A DNA stretch of 35,202 bases, from positions 1-35,202 of the forward strand of contig JAJPIP010000007.1 in the NCBI GenBank assembly GCA_021324655.1, written 5' to 3'. Under the pieces are notes generated by a model that was not told the DNA's origin, ran no database searches, and saw nothing but the letters and a program-made list of their open reading frames with translations. Positions 9,117-17,140 of the stretch are shown here, in pieces. The stretch is from Pseudomonadota bacterium (GTDB lineage: Bacteria; Chloroflexota; UBA5177). The stretch's first letter is position 1, and each line of letters starts with the position of its first letter. The position numbers and the translations under genes are program-made.

Positions 9117-9148
9117 GCCTCCTCCTGTCCATCCGGCAGAATGCCACC

Positions 9149-9177
9149 AGCATACGGGGGAAGGTGACAAATGACAA
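9149..9177 (-). promoter_or_regulatory. Promoter of the patatin-NRPS operon
   Basis: On the minus strand TTGTCA (9177-9172), a 17-bp spacer and TATGCT (9154-9149) precede the ATG at 9116. The predicted transcript has a leader of about 25 nt that contains the AGGAGG ribosome-binding site. Confidence 0.55.
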
Positions 9178-9212
9178 GGAGGGAGACGGGCCGCATGATC
9201 TAATGGGAGGAC

Positions 9213-10487
9213 ATGCGCGACCTTTCTCCCATCCTCGACGAGGTCATTGACTACCGCTACAAAGGATTTCCCACCGACAGCGGCACCGTCACGATCGGGA
9301 ACGTCGGCGAGCAGGGATGGAACCTGCTCTCCGGCGATCTCCTGCCGCCGGTTATGGCCCTCAAAGAGAGTGCCGTCGCCCACAACATTGCCCTCATGGC
9401 CGGGTACTGCCGGGAGAATGGACTGTCGCTGGCTCCCCACGCCAAGACGCCCATGGCGCCGCAGATCGTCGATGCGCAGCTGGACGCGGGAGCCTGGGCC
9501 GTGACCGTTGCCACCGTGCAGCAGGCCGCCGTGATGCGGGCCTTCGGCGTGACGCGCCTCCTGATCGCCAATGAGGTCGTCGATCGTTCCACCATCCGTT
9601 GGGTGGCCGGCGAGATGGAGCGTTGCCCGGAGGTGGAGATCATTTCTCTGGTCGACTCCCTTGCGGGCGTGTGCATCCTCAGCGAAGAGCTCACCGCGCG
9701 GCACGGCGGGCGCCCGTTGCCGGTGCTGGTAGAGCTGGGAACACCAGGGGGACGGGCCGGCTGCCGGAGCGAGGACGAAGCTCTGGCCCTGGCACGGGCG
9801 GTTCACCAATCGCCCCACCTCGCACTGGCCGGGATGGAGCTATACGAAGGGGTGGCGCGCGGCACGACGATCGAGGAGCGCCTGGCCGCCGTGGACGGCA
9901 TGCTCTGCACGCTCCGGACGGTCACCGACCGAGCGAGGCACGAGGGCCTCTTCGATGACGCTGGTGAGATTATCGTCAGCGCCGGCGGCAGCCTGTATTT
10001 CGACCGCGTCGCCGCGCTTCTCGGCGGTGACTGGGATCCACGGATCCGGGTCGTGGTGCGATCCGGTAGCTACTTCGCGCACGATGTCGACTCGTATCAG
10101 GAGTTCTCCCCGCTCGCCGATCGCGGCGGGGCGTCCGACCAGCTGCAGCCGGCCATGGAGCTCTGGAGCACGGTGCTCTCCGTTCCGGAGCCCGGGCGCG
10201 CCATCGCCGGGTTTGGGAAGCGGGATTCGTCCCACGACCTGTCACTACCTTTCCCGTTCGCGGTTTACCGGGAAGGTGAGATCATGCCGCTGTCCGGCGA
10301 GGTGACCGTCGAGGCGCTGAACGACCAGCACGCGTTTCTGCGGGTCGATCCTTCTGTGCAACTTTGCGTGGGCGATCTGCTCGGGTCCGGCATCTCCCAC
10401 CCCTGCACGGCGTTCGACAAGTGGCGGCTGCTCCCGCTGGTCGACGACGACTACAACGTCGTCGGCGCCATCAAGACATACTTCTAG
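9213..10487 (+). CDS. D-threonine aldolase / D-serine dehydratase-like PLP enzyme
   Basis: A 424-residue fold-type III PLP enzyme (alanine racemase N-terminal barrel). The PLP-binding Lys78 is in PHAKTP, followed by the barrel strands MELYEGVA and VSAGGS. The C-terminal D-serine dehydratase-like domain ends with SHPCTAFDKW; His396 and Cys398 are the expected metal ligands, next to GDLLGSG. These enzymes cleave or deaminate D-hydroxy amino acids (D-Thr, D-Ser, 3-hydroxyaspartate). The exact substrate is not readable from sequence. GGGAGG lies 3-4 nt before the ATG. The gene is divergent from the patatin-NRPS operon across 96 bp and ends 21 bp from the convergent ABC permease gene. A link to D-amino acids in the NRPS pathway is possible but unproven. 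Confidence 0.85.
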   Translation: MRDLSPILDEVIDYRYKGFPTDSGTVTIGNVGEQGWNLLSGDLLPPVMALKESAVAHNIALMAGYCRENGLSLAPHAKTPMAPQIVDAQLDAGAWAVTVATVQQAAVMRAFGVTRLLIANEVVDRSTIRWVAGEMERCPEVEIISLVDSLAGVCILSEELTARHGGRPLPVLVELGTPGGRAGCRSEDEALALARAVHQSPHLALAGMELYEGVARGTTIEERLAAVDGMLCTLRTVTDRARHEGLFDDAGEIIVSAGGSLYFDRVAALLGGDWDPRIRVVVRSGSYFAHDVDSYQEFSPLADRGGASDQLQPAMELWSTVLSVPEPGRAIAGFGKRDSSHDLSLPFPFAVYREGEIMPLSGEVTVEALNDQHAFLRVDPSVQLCVGDLLGSGISHPCTAFDKWRLLPLVDDDYNVVGAIKTYF

Positions 10488-10508
10488 AACGCGCGTCTCG
10501 AGTCCGGC

Positions 10509-11366
10509 TTATTTGATGCTGCCGGCGGTCAGACCGGCGACGAAGCGCTTCTGCATGAAGATGAAGATCAGCAGGACCGGGATACTGGCCAGGACCGAGC
10601 CTGCCATGACGATCGCCGGCTGACCCACGTTGCCCTCGTGGGAAACGACCGCCAGCCAGAGCTGGACGGTGAACAGATCCTGATTGCGCAGGAAGACCAG
10701 AGGATTGAGAAAGTCATTCCACGTCGACAGGAAGACGAAGATGGCGAGCGACGCCAGCGCGGGCTGGATCAAGGGCACGACAACGCGCCAGTAGATCATG
10801 AACTCCCCGGCACCGTCGATCCGGGCGGCATCGAGTAGTTCGCTGGGGATCGACTGACAGTATTGACGCATCCAGAAGATGCCGAAGGCGTTGGCGATGC
10901 CGGGAATGATGAGCGGCCAGTACGTGTCGATCCAGCCCAGATGCGCCATGATGATGTAATTCGGAATGATCGTCACCATGTAGGGAATCATCATCGTGGC
11001 CAGCATGGCGGTAAAGAGAACGTCTTTGCCGCGGAAAGTCAATTTAGCGAAGGTGTAACCGGCCAGCGAGGAGAAGAAGACCTGCAAGACGACCGACACG
11101 AATGCCAGAAAGGCACTGTTGAGCAGGCCGCGCCCAAATTCCGATCGCTGAAACAGCAGGACAAAGTCCTGCAGGGTGAGATGGCTGGGAATGACGGGAA
11201 TCGGAATCTGGTAGAACTCCGACTGCGGCCGGAGCGCGGAGATGATCATCCAGTAGAACGGCGCGAGAAACGCGGCCGCGAAGACACACAACCCCAGGTA
11301 GAGAAGGAGCCGCGCCGGCCACGAACGTGCAGCAAGGCTGCGGTGGGCCGTGTTGACACCAATCAT
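10509..11366 (-). CDS. Sugar ABC transporter permease (MalG family)
   Basis: A 285-residue integral membrane protein with about six transmembrane helices. It has the EAA-type cytoplasmic loop (SELLDAARIDGAGEFMIYWRVVVPL) that docks the ATPase, and ends with a family-typical tail (FVAGLTAGSIK). It pairs with the upstream MalF-like permease and the binding protein to import a carbohydrate. The ATG at 11366 is preferred: AAGGAG lies 7 nt upstream and the longer open frame runs back into the preceding gene. The stop of the upstream permease is 13 bp before this start, so the two are one transcript. No ATPase gene is in the window, so a shared MsmX-like ATPase encoded elsewhere is expected. Confidence 0.92.
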   Translation of the reverse strand: MIGVNTAHRSLAARSWPARLLLYLGLCVFAAAFLAPFYWMIISALRPQSEFYQIPIPVIPSHLTLQDFVLLFQRSEFGRGLLNSAFLAFVSVVLQVFFSSLAGYTFAKLTFRGKDVLFTAMLATMMIPYMVTIIPNYIIMAHLGWIDTYWPLIIPGIANAFGIFWMRQYCQSIPSELLDAARIDGAGEFMIYWRVVVPLIQPALASLAIFVFLSTWNDFLNPLVFLRNQDLFTVQLWLAVVSHEGNVGQPAIVMAGSVLASIPVLLIFIFMQKRFVAGLTAGSIK

Positions 11367-11379
11367 TTCATCGCTCCTT

Positions 11380-12315
11380 CTAGTCCACCGGTTTATTGCC
11401 CAGCTTGAGCTGCAGCATGGACAGGACAAAAATGATGAAGGCGACCACCCAGGCGATAGCCGCACCATAGCCAAAATTGAAGAAGACGAACGAGTTCTGG
11501 TAGATCAACGTCCCGGTCACCAGCCCGGCGTTCTGAGTGCCACCGATATTCCCCGCGCTGCCGCCGAACAGCACGTACGGCTCCTCAAAGAGATTGAACG
11601 CCCCGATCGTCGAGATGATGAAGTCGAACAGGATGATCGGACGCATCAGGGGGACGGTGATTCGCCAGAACGCCTGTCTACCCGTCGCCCCATCCACCGT
11701 CGCCGCTTCGTAGATGTCGCCCGGGATGCTCTGCAGCCCGGCCAGCATGATCACCATGTCATTCCCGGTCCAGCGCCAGAGGAGCGCCATGATGAGGGTC
11801 GGCTTCATCCAATTCGGATCGGAGAGGAAGTTGATCGGGGCGATGCCGACGGCGTGCAAGGCATCGTTGACGAGGCCGATGGAGGGGTCGAAGAGCACGC
11901 TGAAGATCAGGCCGGTGACCACCAACGATGTCACCACGGGTAAGAAGTAGACGGTGCGGAAAAACCCGCGGAGCCGCAGACGCTGCGCGTTGAGCACGGC
12001 GGCGAAGGCGAGCGCCAGGAAAACCATGGGGACGGTGCTTCCCAGCCAGACGATCACGGTATTGCCGAGCGCGGTAAGGAAGTCCGGATCCGTCAGCAGG
12101 ACACCGTAATTGCTCAGGCCGGTGAACTGCGCCTGCGCGACACCCTGCCAGTTGAAGAGGCTCACGCCCAGGGAGAACAGGATCGGCAGCAACCCGAAGG
12201 CCAGGAAGAGGAGATAGAACGGCGAGATGAAGACGTAAGGGGCGACCTTCGCCCACCACCGCGCCGCGCCGCGAGGACTGCGGGTGATCGATCCTGCCCG
12301 GGCTACTAGGGCCAT
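11380..12315 (-). CDS. Sugar ABC transporter permease (MalF family)
   Basis: A 311-residue membrane protein with an N-terminal cytoplasmic tail and about six transmembrane helices (the first is FISPFYLLFLAFGLLPILF). It has the EAA loop (YEAATVDGATGRQAFWRITVPLMRP) typical of carbohydrate uptake permeases. GGGAGG lies 5 nt before the ATG. It sits between the binding-protein gene (27 bp upstream) and the MalG-type permease (13 bp downstream) in a single minus-strand operon. Confidence 0.92.
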   Translation of the reverse strand: MALVARAGSITRSPRGAARWWAKVAPYVFISPFYLLFLAFGLLPILFSLGVSLFNWQGVAQAQFTGLSNYGVLLTDPDFLTALGNTVIVWLGSTVPMVFLALAFAAVLNAQRLRLRGFFRTVYFLPVVTSLVVTGLIFSVLFDPSIGLVNDALHAVGIAPINFLSDPNWMKPTLIMALLWRWTGNDMVIMLAGLQSIPGDIYEAATVDGATGRQAFWRITVPLMRPIILFDFIISTIGAFNLFEEPYVLFGGSAGNIGGTQNAGLVTGTLIYQNSFVFFNFGYGAAIAWVVAFIIFVLSMLQLKLGNKPVD

Positions 12316-12342
12316 GGTGTCCTCCCTGGTCTCCCCTCTCCT

Positions 12343-13644
12343 TTATGAGAGGTGGAGCTTGGAGCGCAGCTCGGATGCCGCCGTCTTCATCCCGACTGCC
12401 GGCGTCACCTTGCCGGTGAGAATGTCGGTGAGGTGCGTGGAGACGATCGACTGTGCCTGCAAGAAGCCCTTGCCGAAGGCAATCGGCGGGCAATCGTGGG
12501 CGATGGCATTCCACACCTCGACAACCTTCTGACCGCCGAAGAAAGGATCCGGCTTTGCCTTGAGTTCATCGAAGAACGGCGCCCACGCGGGTAGAACGTG
12601 ATCGACCGCGTAGAGGTGCCGCGCGCCGACGCCGGTCAACCCCATCACTTCCAGCTCCCAGGCCAGCGACTTCATGTTGCTCTGATTGGGTACGACGAAC
12701 ACGGTGGGGTATTGATAGCCGGCCCGACGTCCGCCCCTGGTGACCGCGGGAACGCGGGTCAGGCGCCACTTACCGGCCTGCTCCGGCATGTTCTGGACGA
12801 GGGTCTGCGGGTACCACCCGGGAGACACGATGCAGGTTGCGATCGTTCCCTTCTTGAGCAGTGCCGTCATCGCGTTGCCCGAGTAGCCGCCACTCGGGTT
12901 CTGCAAGACTCCGGGCGCATCCCACAGCCGCTTGAGGGCCGTCACCGCGTCGATGATCGCCGGTTGGTCGACGATAACCTTGCGGTCCTGCGTGTCGAAG
13001 TAGAAACCGCCGAAGCCCTGCTCCACGGCCAGGATCTCGTATGCGGCGGTGTCGTTGTCGTTCAGGGCATACAGGTGAACCTTGCCGCCGCTCGCGCTCT
13101 GCATCTTCGCACTGGCGGCCGCCAGGTCGTCCCAGGTCTCGATCGTATCCGCGTTCAAGCCGTACTGATCCCAGAGATCCTTGCGATAGAGCATGCCCAT
13201 GGGCTCCGAGTCGGTCACGAGCCCGTAGAAGTTGCCGCGATACGAGGACAGGGAAATGGTCGGCGGGACGAACTGACTCTGATACTGACTCAGATGCGCG
13301 TTCATCGGCGCCAGACCCTCGACGTATGACGCCAGACGGGAGTCATCGATCGAGGCGAGGTCCGGGGCGCCCGTCCCGGAAAGGATCGCGCTCAGCAGAT
13401 TGGCGTGGATATCGTCGTAGCTGAAGAGGCGAAGCTTGACGTTGACCTTCGGATACTTCTTCTCGAAGGCTTTGATCTGATTCTGGACACCTTCAATGGC
13501 ACCGGTGAAGCCCCAGACGGTCAGCGTGCCGCTCGCCGAGCTGCTACCACCACCGCTGCTTCCGCAACCGGCGAGTGGCCCCAGGGCCACGCCCGCCGCC
13601 GCCGCGCCTGTCAGTTGCAAGAACTCGCGCCGGTTGATACGCAT
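12343..13644 (-). CDS. Sugar-binding lipoprotein of the ABC transporter
   Basis: A 433-residue family 1 extracellular solute-binding protein. The N-terminus has a twin-arginine-type signal (NRREFLQLTG) and a lipobox LAGC with Cys27 as the lipid-modified residue, followed by a Gly/Ser linker. The mature part begins TLTVWGFTGA and has the expected IKAFEKKYPKVNVKL strand-helix. It should be anchored outside the membrane and deliver a sugar or sugar derivative to the two permeases. GGAGG runs upstream of the ATG. It follows the enolase-superfamily gene in the same direction after 136 bp. That gap could hold its own promoter or an mRNA-processing site, but no convincing -35/-10 pair is visible. 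Confidence 0.93.
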   Translation of the reverse strand: MRINRREFLQLTGAAAAGVALGPLAGCGSSGGGSSSASGTLTVWGFTGAIEGVQNQIKAFEKKYPKVNVKLRLFSYDDIHANLLSAILSGTGAPDLASIDDSRLASYVEGLAPMNAHLSQYQSQFVPPTISLSSYRGNFYGLVTDSEPMGMLYRKDLWDQYGLNADTIETWDDLAAASAKMQSASGGKVHLYALNDNDTAAYEILAVEQGFGGFYFDTQDRKVIVDQPAIIDAVTALKRLWDAPGVLQNPSGGYSGNAMTALLKKGTIATCIVSPGWYPQTLVQNMPEQAGKWRLTRVPAVTRGGRRAGYQYPTVFVVPNQSNMKSLAWELEVMGLTGVGARHLYAVDHVLPAWAPFFDELKAKPDPFFGGQKVVEVWNAIAHDCPPIAFGKGFLQAQSIVSTHLTDILTGKVTPAVGMKTAASELRSKLHLS

Positions 13645-13780
13645 CGCTCTCCCTCCTCCGGTTACGTACGCTGCTCATACAGTCACGGTGAATAGGACTC
13701 TCTCTTCTGCCCATCTTTGGTGTCACATTCTGGACGCCCACGGATCGAAACGCAAGACAGGGCGCGTCCTACCGCTCCAC

Positions 13781-14983
13781 TCATGAGGCCACCCCGACAC
13801 TGACCGCGCGCGCGGCATCCGTGAAACGCCGCAAGGCGTCGTGATTCAGCTCGATGCCGAGACCTGGGGCCGTCGGCAGCCGGACGACGCCGTCGACCAT
13901 GGGCGGCGTATTCGCCACGAGATCCTTGCGGAGCGCCGACTCCGAGAGGTCGGCCGGCAGGTATTCGATGAACGGACAGTGCGGAGTGGCGGCGGCAAAG
14001 TGCACCGCGGCGGCGATGGAAATCCCGGTCTTCCAGAGGTGCGGCACAACGGTGAGCCCACGATCACGCGCTAGATCCGCCACGCGCCGCGCCTCGGTCA
14101 GCCCCCCGACGCGTCCGATGTCCGGTTGCGCGACGCGAACCCGGCCCTGATCCAGTAGCTGGAGAAACTCAAAGCGCGTCGTCAGCCACTCTCCGGACGC
14201 GATCGGAATCGGCTGCTCCGCGAGACGCGCGTATCCCGCCAGGTCATCCGGCCAGAGCGGCGTCTCCAGGAAGTAAATGTCGAAGTCGTGCCAGTCGGCA
14301 AGAGTGGCGAGGCACGTGTCGACATCGGGGAACGCGTACTGAACGTCAATCATCAGTGTGAAGTCGGGACCGACGGCATCCCGCAGGGCGGCCACTATTT
14401 CCGTGGTCCGTTCAAACGGCCTGTCTACCTTGATGCCCATGTGCGCATAGGGACCGGCCAGGGTGACCTCGGCCTTGGCGGCACGGAACCCGCGCGCCCT
14501 GGCATCGAGTGCCCAGGCGAGAAGGGACTCTCGATATGCCTCGTAGCTGGTGACTTCGGGCTGGAGCGAGGCGTACGGGATCACCGCCTCGCGCACCGGT
14601 CCACCGAGCAGTTCATAGCAGGGCTCGCCCAGAATCTTACCGCGGAGATCGTGGAGCGCGATGTCGATGGCGCCCATGGCATTGATCATCGCGCCACGCC
14701 GGCCGTTCATGGCTGATCCGACGTACAGATCGGTCCAGATCTCGTCGACCTCCAGAGGATGGCGCCCGATGAGCATCTCGGCGAGCCCGAGACCCATGGA
14801 GTGCGTGCTGGGAGCCGTGATGCAAGCGCGCGCGATCCAGGGGTTGACATCAACCTCGCCGATCCCCGTCACACCCTCGTCGGTGTGGATGACGACGACG
14901 ATGTCATCCTGCGCCGAACTGGTGGCGCTCACGTCGTAGTCGGGGTCTAGCAGTACGTGGCACTCGATCGACGTGATCTTCAT
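13781..14983 (-). CDS. Enolase-superfamily (mandelate racemase type) sugar-acid dehydratase or epimerase
   Basis: A 400-residue enolase-superfamily protein. The N-terminal capping domain starts MKITSIECHV. The barrel carries Lys170 (AAKAE, in place of the classic KxK), metal ligands Asp213 (MIDVQ), Glu240 (YFLETP) and Glu265 (IASGEW), then Asp288 (QPDIGRVGG) and His315 (VPHLW) as the His-Asp dyad of the mandelate racemase subgroup. Most such enzymes next to sugar transporters dehydrate sugar acids to 2-keto-3-deoxy acids, but a racemase or lactone isomerase is possible. Start: ATG 14983 fits the family N-terminus. An in-frame ATG at 15004 would add seven residues, and neither has a strong RBS. 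It is the first gene of the transporter operon and is divergent from the GntR regulator, sharing its operator region. Confidence 0.85.
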   Translation of the reverse strand: MKITSIECHVLLDPDYDVSATSSAQDDIVVVIHTDEGVTGIGEVDVNPWIARACITAPSTHSMGLGLAEMLIGRHPLEVDEIWTDLYVGSAMNGRRGAMINAMGAIDIALHDLRGKILGEPCYELLGGPVREAVIPYASLQPEVTSYEAYRESLLAWALDARARGFRAAKAEVTLAGPYAHMGIKVDRPFERTTEIVAALRDAVGPDFTLMIDVQYAFPDVDTCLATLADWHDFDIYFLETPLWPDDLAGYARLAEQPIPIASGEWLTTRFEFLQLLDQGRVRVAQPDIGRVGGLTEARRVADLARDRGLTVVPHLWKTGISIAAAVHFAAATPHCPFIEYLPADLSESALRKDLVANTPPMVDGVVRLPTAPGLGIELNHDALRRFTDAARAVSVGVAS

Positions 14984-15031
14984 GTCCGCGGCGGCCTCAC
15001 GCATCCGGGAGGTGGCCGGCCCCTGCTGTCC

Positions 15032-15060
15032 TTGACGGGTCCAGCCGATGTGCCTACAAT
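15032..15060 (+). promoter_or_regulatory. Promoter of the FCD-GntR operon
   Basis: TTGACG (15032-15037), a 17-bp spacer and TACAAT (15055-15060). The predicted start of transcription, near 15067, lies immediately before the palindrome at 15071-15087. Confidence 0.65.
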
Positions 15061-15070
15061 TCGAGTTACT

Positions 15071-15087
15071 TGGTCATCGAATGACTA
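15071..15087. promoter_or_regulatory. Palindromic operator, probably for the FCD-GntR regulator
   Basis: TGGTCAT-CGA-ATGACTA is an inverted repeat with 6 of 7 matching pairs, similar to FadR/FCD-type GntR sites (TNGTC...GACNA). It lies just downstream of the predicted gntR transcription start and overlaps the predicted start of the divergent enolase promoter, so one bound dimer could control both directions. Binding is inferred. Confidence 0.6.
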
Positions 15088-15088
15088 G

Positions 15089-15117
15089 ATCATACCGCAA
15101 GTGAGTCCGCTTGGCGA
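15089..15117 (-). promoter_or_regulatory. Promoter of the enolase/transporter operon
   Basis: On the minus strand TCGCCA (15117-15112), 17 bp and TATGAT (15094-15089). The predicted start falls inside the 15071-15087 palindrome. The -35 matches at four of six positions. Confidence 0.45.
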
Positions 15118-15818
15118 CCGTCACGACGCTGCAACGATCGAAGCTCAGCGAGCAGCTGGCGCTTTCACTCACGGACGCCATCCTCGACGGAACCTACGCG
15201 CCGGATAGGCCGCTCCCGACGGAACGTGAACTGGCGGCGCGCTACCTGGTCAGCGTCGGGGTGGTCAGGGAGGCAGTCCGCCGCCTGGCGGCAATCGGCC
15301 TGGTCGAGGTGCGCCACGGGGTGGGAATGTTCGTCACCCCGGTTGACCACTGGAACCCGTCGATACGCATCCTGTCACTGATGCGTCACGATCCGCGCGC
15401 TGTGCTGCGAGTCCACGCCGTGCGCTCTCCCCTGGAGGTGATGTCCGCGCAGGAGGCGGCGCTCCGGGCCGGTGAAGACGACATCGCCGCCCTGGAGCGT
15501 GCCGTCGTCAGGATGGAAACCACCGTGGAGCAGCGGGTGGCGACGATTGAGGCGGACCTTGACTTCCATGTTGCGCTGGCACGCTCCACCCACAACCCGG
15601 TCCTGCTCGTCGTTTTGCAACCGTTGATTGAACCCATCCACGAGTGCATGCTCCGATCGGCCGGGATCGCGGAGGCGGCCATCCACGCCGTCAACGAACA
15701 TCACACGATCCTCGCTGCCGTACGGGCTCATGATGCGGACGCGGCGCGCGTGGCGATGGTCCGGCATATGGAAACCAATCACGCCGAGCTGCTGATACAG
15801 CTGGCAGCAGATGAATAA
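15111..15818 (+). CDS. FCD-domain GntR-family transcriptional regulator
   Basis: A 235-residue regulator. The N-terminal winged HTH (about residues 8-75) has the GntR signature PLPTERELAARYLVSVGVVREAVRRL followed by LVEVRHGVGMFV. The C-terminal all-helical FCD ligand domain carries metal-ligand candidates in DLDFHVALA, NEHHTI and VRHMETNH. FCD regulators normally respond to organic or sugar acids. The start is TTG at 15111: an in-frame TGA at 15102 rules out anything further upstream and no ATG occurs near the HTH start. It is the first gene of the rightward operon (20 bp to the aminotransferase) and divergent from the enolase/transporter operon. Autorepression and control of both directions through the palindrome are likely. 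Confidence 0.92.
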   Translation: MATVTTLQRSKLSEQLALSLTDAILDGTYAPDRPLPTERELAARYLVSVGVVREAVRRLAAIGLVEVRHGVGMFVTPVDHWNPSIRILSLMRHDPRAVLRVHAVRSPLEVMSAQEAALRAGEDDIAALERAVVRMETTVEQRVATIEADLDFHVALARSTHNPVLLVVLQPLIEPIHECMLRSAGIAEAAIHAVNEHHTILAAVRAHDADAARVAMVRHMETNHAELLIQLAADE

Positions 15819-15838
15819 GGGAGAGAGGGAGTTCGGCC

Positions 15839-17137
15839 ATGTCCACATCATCCGACGTCGTCCAGGGGAAGCAGCTCGCCATCAACGGTGGAGAGCCGGC
15901 CATCCGGCATCCGGTTCCCGCCATGTATCCGGGCGGCATGCGCATCGGCGCGGAAGAGGAAGACGCCGTCCTGGACGTGCTACGCAGCAAGCGTCTCTTT
16001 CGCTATTACGGGCCACAACAGGGCCCGTCCCGCGTTGCCGAGCTGGAAGAGGCGTTCGCGCGCATGATCGGCACGAGCTTTGCGCAAGCCGTCGGGTCCG
16101 GCACCACAGCTTTGACTGCCGCCCTCGCCGCCCTGGAGGTCGGGCCGGGCGATGAGGTGATTGTTCCGGCCTACACCTGGATCTCGACGCCGGCCGCGGT
16201 GATGGCGATGGGCGGGGTGCCGATCCTTGCCGAGGTTGATGACAGCCTCACCCTCGATCCGGAGGACTTCGCCGCGAAGAGTACTTCCCGCACCAGGGCG
16301 GTTATCCCCGTGCACATGCGAGGCGCGCCGAGTAACATGGCTCCGATCATGGCGATCGCGCGCCGGCACGGCATAGCGGTCATCGAAGACACGGCGCAGG
16401 CCGACGGCGGGAGCTATCGGGGTCGCAGACTGGGCAGCATCGGTGATCTCGGTACGTTCAGCCTGCAGTTCAACAAGATTCTGACGGCCGGCGAGGGAGG
16501 CATGGTCACGACAAATGACCAGAGGCTCTTCCGGCGTGTCCTCATGTACCACGACGTGGCGGCGGGTGAGCGCAGCGAACTCCCGGCCGACGAGCGCTTT
16601 CTCGGCATCAACACGCGTCTCTCCGAGCTGCAGGCCGCTGTTCTTCTAGTCCAGTTGAAGCGCCTGGATAGCCTCCTCGAGGACATGCGGAGAAACAAGA
16701 CGGCGATCAAGAACGGCATTGCGGATCTTGCGGCGGGCAAGGGTGTCCGGTTCCGCACGCTCAACGACGCGGAGGGCGACACCGCCATCGCCCTGGTCTT
16801 CTATCTTCCGACGGTGGACGAAGCGCGCTCGGTCGTGCAGGCGCTCGAGGCGGAAGGGTTACCGGCCGATGTCCTGTTCTCGCCGGAGAACTCCGATTAC
16901 CACATCTATTACCACTGGAGCCCGGTGCTCAACCGACGATCCTGGAGCGCGACCACACCCTGGGATCTCCACCCGGGCGAGGTGACGTATAGCCAGGACA
17001 TGTGCCCCCGCACCCTCGATCTTCTGGCCCGCGCCGTGCACATCGACATCAGTCCCGACCTCACGAGCGAGAACGTCGCCGAGATGACGGAGGCCCTGAC
17101 CAAGGTACTGGGATCATTGCCGGACCGCGGGAGTTGA
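15839..17137 (+). CDS. DegT/DnrJ/EryC1/StrS aminotransferase
   Basis: A 432-residue fold-type I PLP enzyme of the sugar aminotransferase family. Markers: GSGTTALTAALAAL for phosphate binding, Asp184 (VIEDTAQ) pairing with the PLP nitrogen, and the Schiff-base Lys213 in FSLQFNKILTAGEGG. The C-terminal domain begins after LGINTRLSELQAA. It would transfer an amino group between glutamate and a keto-sugar or keto-cyclitol. In a GntR-controlled catabolic setting it might work in the deaminating direction (inference). AGGGAG lies about 9 nt before the ATG. It is 20 bp after the regulator and 3 bp before the deacetylase-like gene, so probably one transcript. Confidence 0.92.
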   Translation: MSTSSDVVQGKQLAINGGEPAIRHPVPAMYPGGMRIGAEEEDAVLDVLRSKRLFRYYGPQQGPSRVAELEEAFARMIGTSFAQAVGSGTTALTAALAALEVGPGDEVIVPAYTWISTPAAVMAMGGVPILAEVDDSLTLDPEDFAAKSTSRTRAVIPVHMRGAPSNMAPIMAIARRHGIAVIEDTAQADGGSYRGRRLGSIGDLGTFSLQFNKILTAGEGGMVTTNDQRLFRRVLMYHDVAAGERSELPADERFLGINTRLSELQAAVLLVQLKRLDSLLEDMRRNKTAIKNGIADLAAGKGVRFRTLNDAEGDTAIALVFYLPTVDEARSVVQALEAEGLPADVLFSPENSDYHIYYHWSPVLNRRSWSATTPWDLHPGEVTYSQDMCPRTLDLLARAVHIDISPDLTSENVAEMTEALTKVLGSLPDRGS

Positions 17138-17140
17138 TCC

